Positions 60,891 through 64,000 of a DNA stretch of 64,000 nt are shown here, piece after piece. Both the position numbers and the translations under genes were made by a program. The stretch comes from Rubrivivax gelatinosus IL144 (lineage in GTDB: Bacteria; Pseudomonadota; Gammaproteobacteria; Burkholderiales; Burkholderiaceae_C), in assembly GCF_000284255.1 (NCBI RefSeq), contig NC_017075.1, positions 2,790,001-2,854,000 on the forward strand. Reading direction: 5' to 3'. Each line of letters begins with the position of its first letter. The first letter of the stretch is position 1. Under the pieces are notes generated by a model. That model saw only the letters and a list, made by a program, of their open reading frames with translations. It ran no database searches and was not told the origin of the DNA.

Positions 60891-61646
60891 TCAGGCGTAC
60901 GCCATCACGGCGAGTTCCGAGAAGGCGCCGGGCCACTGGCGCGCCAGCCGCGTCTCCAGCGTGCGCCCGAGCAGCAGACGGCCGCAGGCGTAAGGGCAGA
61001 CCTCGACGCGGCTGAAGCCGCATCGCTGCGTCAGCAGCAGCGACAGGCTGCGGAAGCTGAAGTAGTGGAGGTGGCCCTCGTCGTGCAGGTCCACCGGCTG
61101 GCCCTCGTAGGTGGTGAGCCCCTCGTTGCCCGACGCGGTGGAGGGGAAGCGGCCGCGCAAGAGCTGCAATCGCCGGGTGTACTTGGCGATGTTGGGGGTA
61201 TCGAGGTAGAGGAAACCGCCCGGCCGCAGAACCGCCCGCAGGCGCTGCAGCGCCCGCAGCGGATCGATCAGGTGTTCGACGAGCGCGATCATCACCAGGG
61301 CGTCGTAGGACTCGCCCTCGGGGTCAACGGCTTCGGCATCGACCAGCAGCGTGCGCACCCGTGGGTCGCGGAGGCGGCGGGCCACGCCTTCGATGCGCGG
61401 CGCGCTGATGTCGCCCAGCGTGTAGCCGGTGATCGCCGGGCAGGCGGCGAGCAGCGCGGCGGCCACCGCGCCGTCACCGGCGCCGAGCTCCAGCACGCTG
61501 CCTTGCAGGCGGCCGGCGAGGTACTTCAGCGCGGCCTGCTCCCGGTTGACCGGGCTGTCGGTGCGCTCGATGCCGCGGATGGCCGCGGCCGCACGTTCCC
61601 CCGCGTACTTGCGTTCGTAGTGGTCCCGAAGCTGCGAATCTGTCAT
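60891..61646 (-). CDS. class I SAM-dependent methyltransferase
   Basis: 251 aa with the Rossmann-fold signature SVLELGAGDGAVAAALLAAC (SAM binding), YTLGDISAPRIEGVARRL, SYDALVMIALVEHLIDPLRA, VLRPGGFLYLDTPNIAKYTR and HYFSFRSLSLLLTQRCGFSR. This resembles the UbiE/methionine-biosynthesis-W type, with a substrate that I cannot deduce. Start at 61646 (MTDSQLRDHYERK), preceded by AGGGGG; the open frame extends upstream without homology. Confidence 0.8.
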   Translation of the reverse strand: MTDSQLRDHYERKYAGERAAAAIRGIERTDSPVNREQAALKYLAGRLQGSVLELGAGDGAVAAALLAACPAITGYTLGDISAPRIEGVARRLRDPRVRTLLVDAEAVDPEGESYDALVMIALVEHLIDPLRALQRLRAVLRPGGFLYLDTPNIAKYTRRLQLLRGRFPSTASGNEGLTTYEGQPVDLHDEGHLHYFSFRSLSLLLTQRCGFSRVEVCPYACGRLLLGRTLETRLARQWPGAFSELAVMAYA

Positions 61647-61755
61647 GACCACCCCCTGAGGAGATCGCCGGACGAGCTTATTCGCGCCGTCTTGCGCCGT
61701 GCCAATTGCGGCCGTCGCAAACGGTCTTGCGCCTAGGGGGCGAGGAGGTCTGGGC

Positions 61756-61789
61756 GCCGCCTGCGGCGGCCACCCGGCCAAGCCGGGTG
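61756..61789. repeat. paired hairpins in the hrpA-methyltransferase gap
   Basis: GCCGCC (61756-61761)/GGCGGC (61765-61770) and CACCCGGC (61771-61778)/GCCGGGTG (61782-61789), one directly after the other. The 225-base gap (61647-61871) holds no coding sequence; these hairpins and the next one make up a large share of it. Confidence 0.7.
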
Positions 61790-61837
61790 CTCAGCCTTGC
61801 AGGCCGCGCCATGCCAGTGGCCTGGCCCTTCGCGAGG

Positions 61838-61864
61838 CGTGGTCGGTCCACCGGACCGACCACG
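61838..61864. terminator. 12-bp hairpin downstream of hrpA
   Basis: CGTGGTCGGTCC (61838-61849), loop ACC, GGACCGACCACG (61853-61864): perfect 12-bp stem, just after hrpA's stop (61872). A further short hairpin (GCTCAGC/GCTGAGC, 61870-61889) covers the stop codon. No T tract is present, so termination here would need Rho or the stem may act in mRNA stability. Confidence 0.45.
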
Positions 61865-61871
61865 TCCGCGC

Positions 61872-64000
61872 TCAGCCTGAAAGCTGAGCCCAGGCTTTGT
61901 CCAGGCGCTTGACGCTGACCGGCTGCGGGGTACGCAGCTCCTGGGCGAACAGGCTGACGCGCAGTTCCTCCAGCAGCCAGCGGTACTCGTCCAGGCGCGC
62001 GTGCTGCGCGCCCTTCAGCTCGGCGACACGGCGCCAGTAGCGCTGCTCCAGCGGGCGCAGCTCGGCCAGACGCGTGGCGTCGCGGGCCGGGTCGGCGCGC
62101 AGCTTGTCCAGGCGCAGCGTCACGGCCTTCAGATAACGCGGGAAGTGGGCCAGCGCCGCCCAGTCGGTGTTCGCCAGGAAACGTCTGGGCACCAGGCGCT
62201 GCAGCTGCTGGGCGACGTCGTCGGCGACGTCCTTGGGCGGGCGGCTGTCCTTGAGCTTGCGCGCGGCGACCGCGTACTCGGCCAGCACGACGCCGGCCAG
62301 GCGCGCCACTTCCTGGGCGATCAGGTTCAGCCGCGTGCGGCCTTCGTCGACGCGGGCCTTGAAGCTGCGTTCGTCGCTCGGCAGCGGCTCGGCCAGGAAG
62401 GCGCGGTCGACGGCGACGTCGATGATCTGCTGGCGCAGCTCCTCGACGGTGCCGCCCATCGCCATGAAGGCGACGCCCATCTTCTGCAGATCGGGGATGT
62501 TCTTCTCGAGGTACTTCAGCGGCTCGCGGATCTGCAGCGCGACCAGCCGGCGCAGGCCGACACGGTGCTTGGCGGCGGCGACCTCGGGCTCGTCGAAGAC
62601 CTCGATCTCGACGTGCGTGCCGCCGTCGACCAGCGCCGGAAAGCCGATCAGCGTCTGCGCGCCCTTGCGGATCTCCATCAGCTCGGGCAGCTCGCCGAAG
62701 GTCCAGGCGGTGTGGCGCTGCGCCGCGGCCGGTGCGGGAGGCGCGACGACCTCGGCGGCCACCCCGCGGCCCGGCCCCCTCTCCCGCCCCGCGGGAGAGG
62801 GCTGGGGTGAGGGCTGCGGCGCGGGCGCCGCCTTCACCTTCAGCGCCGCCAGCGCCTGGAACGCGCTGCGCGCCTGGCCGCCGAGTTCGGCCTTCAGCCC
62901 GGCGAGGTCGCGCCCCATCGCCAGCTGCCGGCCGTGCTCGTCGACGACGCGGAAGTTCATGAACAGGTGCGGCGGCAGCTGTTCGAGCTTGAAGTCGTTG
63001 CGCTGCACCGCGAGCTGGGTGCGCTCGCGCACCGCCTTCAGCAGCGCGTCCACCAGCTCGCCCTGGGCGAAGGGCGCGGTGGCGCAGAACTCGGCGGCGA
63101 ACTCGGGCAGCGGCACCAGGCGCGAGCGCGGGCGCTGGTGCAGGCTCTTGCACAGCGCCAGCACCTTGTCGCGCAGCATGCCGGGCACCAGCCACTGGCA
63201 GCGCTCTTCGCTGGCTTGGTTGAGCGCGTAGATCGGCAGCGTGACGGTGAGCCCGTCCTTGGCGTCGCCGGGCTCGTGCAGATAGCTCGCCGCGCAGTCG
63301 ATGCCGCCCAGGCGCACGGTCTTCGGGAAGGCGTCGGTCGTGATGCCGGCGGCCTCGTGGCGCATCAGCTCGTCGCGCGTCAGCTGCAGCAACTTCGGCT
63401 GCTTCTTGACCTCCTCGCGGAACCACTTCTCCAGCGTCGCGCCCGAGCACACCTCGGGCGGCAGCTGCTGGTCGTAGAAGGCGAAGATCAGCTCGTCGTC
63501 GACCAGCACGTCCTGGCGCCGCGACTTGTGCTCCAGTTCCTCGACCTGGGCGACGAGCTTGCGGTTGTGCGCCAGGAACGGCAGCCGCGACTCCCAGTCG
63601 CCGTTGACCAGCGCCTCGCGGATGAAGATCTCACGTGCCGCCTTGGCGTCGACGCGGCCGTAGTTGACGCGGCGGTTGTTGTAGATGACCAGCCCGTACA
63701 GCGTCGCGCGCTCCAGCGCGATGACCTCGGCGGCCTTCTTCTCCCAGTGCGGCTCGAGCAGTTGGGTCTTCAGCAGATGGCCGGCCACCGCCGGGATCCA
63801 GCCCGGCTCGATGGCGGCGATGCCGCGGCCGAAGAGCCGCGTCGTCTCCACCAGCTCGGCGGCGACGATCCAGCGCCCGGGCTTCTTGCTCAGGTGCGCG
63901 CCCGGGTGGCGCCAGAACTTGATGCCGCGCGCACCCAGGTACCAGTCGTCGTCGTCGGACTTGCAGCCGATGTTGCCCAGCAGGCCGGCGAGCATCGACA
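61872..64000 (-). CDS. hrpA: ATP-dependent RNA helicase HrpA, C-terminal part (runs off window)
   Basis: The window ends inside the gene, so only the C-terminal about 709 residues are present; the helicase core is outside. The part shown matches the DUF3418-containing C-terminal region of HrpA: FWRHPGAHLSKKPGRWIVAA, ELVETTRLFGRGIAAIEPGW, EVIALERATLYGLVIYNNRR, PPEVCSGATLEKWFREEVKK, LTVTLPIYALNQASEERCQW, FRVVDEHGRQLAMGRDLAGL, and the late EYRWLLEELRVSLFAQELRT. HrpA is a DEAH-box helicase that rescues stalled or collided ribosomes. A Pro/Gln/Ser/Arg-rich insert comes from a REP-like palindrome in the DNA. Confidence 0.88.
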   Translation of the reverse strand, partial: SMLAGLLGNIGCKSDDDDWYLGARGIKFWRHPGAHLSKKPGRWIVAAELVETTRLFGRGIAAIEPGWIPAVAGHLLKTQLLEPHWEKKAAEVIALERATLYGLVIYNNRRVNYGRVDAKAAREIFIREALVNGDWESRLPFLAHNRKLVAQVEELEHKSRRQDVLVDDELIFAFYDQQLPPEVCSGATLEKWFREEVKKQPKLLQLTRDELMRHEAAGITTDAFPKTVRLGGIDCAASYLHEPGDAKDGLTVTLPIYALNQASEERCQWLVPGMLRDKVLALCKSLHQRPRSRLVPLPEFAAEFCATAPFAQGELVDALLKAVRERTQLAVQRNDFKLEQLPPHLFMNFRVVDEHGRQLAMGRDLAGLKAELGGQARSAFQALAALKVKAAPAPQPSPQPSPAGRERGPGRGVAAEVVAPPAPAAAQRHTAWTFGELPELMEIRKGAQTLIGFPALVDGGTHVEIEVFDEPEVAAAKHRVGLRRLVALQIREPLKYLEKNIPDLQKMGVAFMAMGGTVEELRQQIIDVAVDRAFLAEPLPSDERSFKARVDEGRTRLNLIAQEVARLAGVVLAEYAVAARKLKDSRPPKDVADDVAQQLQRLVPRRFLANTDWAALAHFPRYLKAVTLRLDKLRADPARDATRLAELRPLEQRYWRRVAELKGAQHARLDEYRWLLEELRVSLFAQELRTPQPVSVKRLDKAWAQLSG
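62777..62814. repeat. REP-like palindrome inside hrpA
   Basis: CCCTCTCCCGC (62777-62787), loop CCC, GCGGGAGAGGG (62791-62801), then CTGGGGTGAGGGC. This is the recognisable core of a palindromic repeat usually found between genes in many proteobacteria. Here it lies within the hrpA coding frame and is translated, reading as part of a PQPSPQPSPAGRERGPGRG-type segment. Confidence 0.75.

Overview
The window is dense, very GC-rich bacterial chromosome (most third codon positions are G or C) with about 50 real genes and one tRNA. The gene content points to a betaproteobacterium of the order Burkholderiales, probably the Rubrivivax/Leptothrix/Methylibium group: two PEP-CTERM proteins, an orphan archaeal-type dihydropteroate synthase-like protein, CcoG, OmpR/EnvZ, TrpB2 and a CTGT-N8-ACAG LexA box. 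There is no rRNA or other phylogenetic marker, so the placement is an inference. No CRISPR array, transposase, integrase or prophage was seen.

Layout. 0-3.7 kb: a PEP-CTERM protein, a two-gene operon (BON-domain lipoprotein and a small secreted protein) and an AsmA-like protein. 3.8-9.9 kb: a stress-type neighbourhood (two small hydrophilic proteins, hemerythrin, AI-2E/PerM-type permease, CBS protein overlapping a sorbosone-dehydrogenase-like lipoprotein, a 17M-like general stress protein and a Gly/Gln/Ser-rich low-complexity protein). 9.9-13 kb: a GNAT enzyme, a LysR regulator and the dihydropteroate synthase-like protein. 13.2-28.6 kb: the most unusual part, a minus-strand operon of five uncharacterised proteins (1105, 1218, 1639, 652 and 254 aa) followed at 31 bases by a MarR regulator and then by a 29-codon gene with its own LexA-box promoter. 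28.7-36.5 kb: a MocR-type regulator divergent from ccoG with a three-copy operator, an AidB-like acyl-CoA dehydrogenase overlapping a PaaX-like repressor, a DeoR regulator with a VOC protein, and a lytic transglycosylase. 36.6-42.5 kb: fumarylacetoacetase with a VOC enzyme, the dgcN-dgcA pair for D-glutamate use, and a chemoreceptor. 42.9-46.9 kb: a TonB-dependent receptor, a second PEP-CTERM gene with a sigma-54 promoter and a distant inverted repeat, and tRNA-Val(GAC) with promoter and terminator. 47-64 kb: housekeeping genes (alpha/beta hydrolase-relA, 3-hydroxybutyrate dehydrogenase, SIMPL protein, ompR-envZ, ispDF, mfd, serB, trpB2, a methyltransferase and the C-terminal part of hrpA, which runs off the window).

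Main points of interest. (1) The 15-kb giant-protein operon looks like a conserved but undescribed cassette. Its coding genes carry strong ribosome-binding sites and short gaps, and its proteins have no signal peptides and no phage, T6SS or injection-system partners. (2) The 29-codon SOS gene has a -35, a 17-base spacer, a -10 overlapped by a LexA box, and a strong ribosome-binding site. (3) The second PEP-CTERM gene has a textbook -24/-12 element and a 9-bp inverted repeat about 125 bp upstream, as expected for an enhancer-binding activator such as PrsR. (4) A REP-like palindrome lies inside the hrpA coding sequence and is translated in frame. Family names were assigned by recognising motifs by eye; no database search was run.
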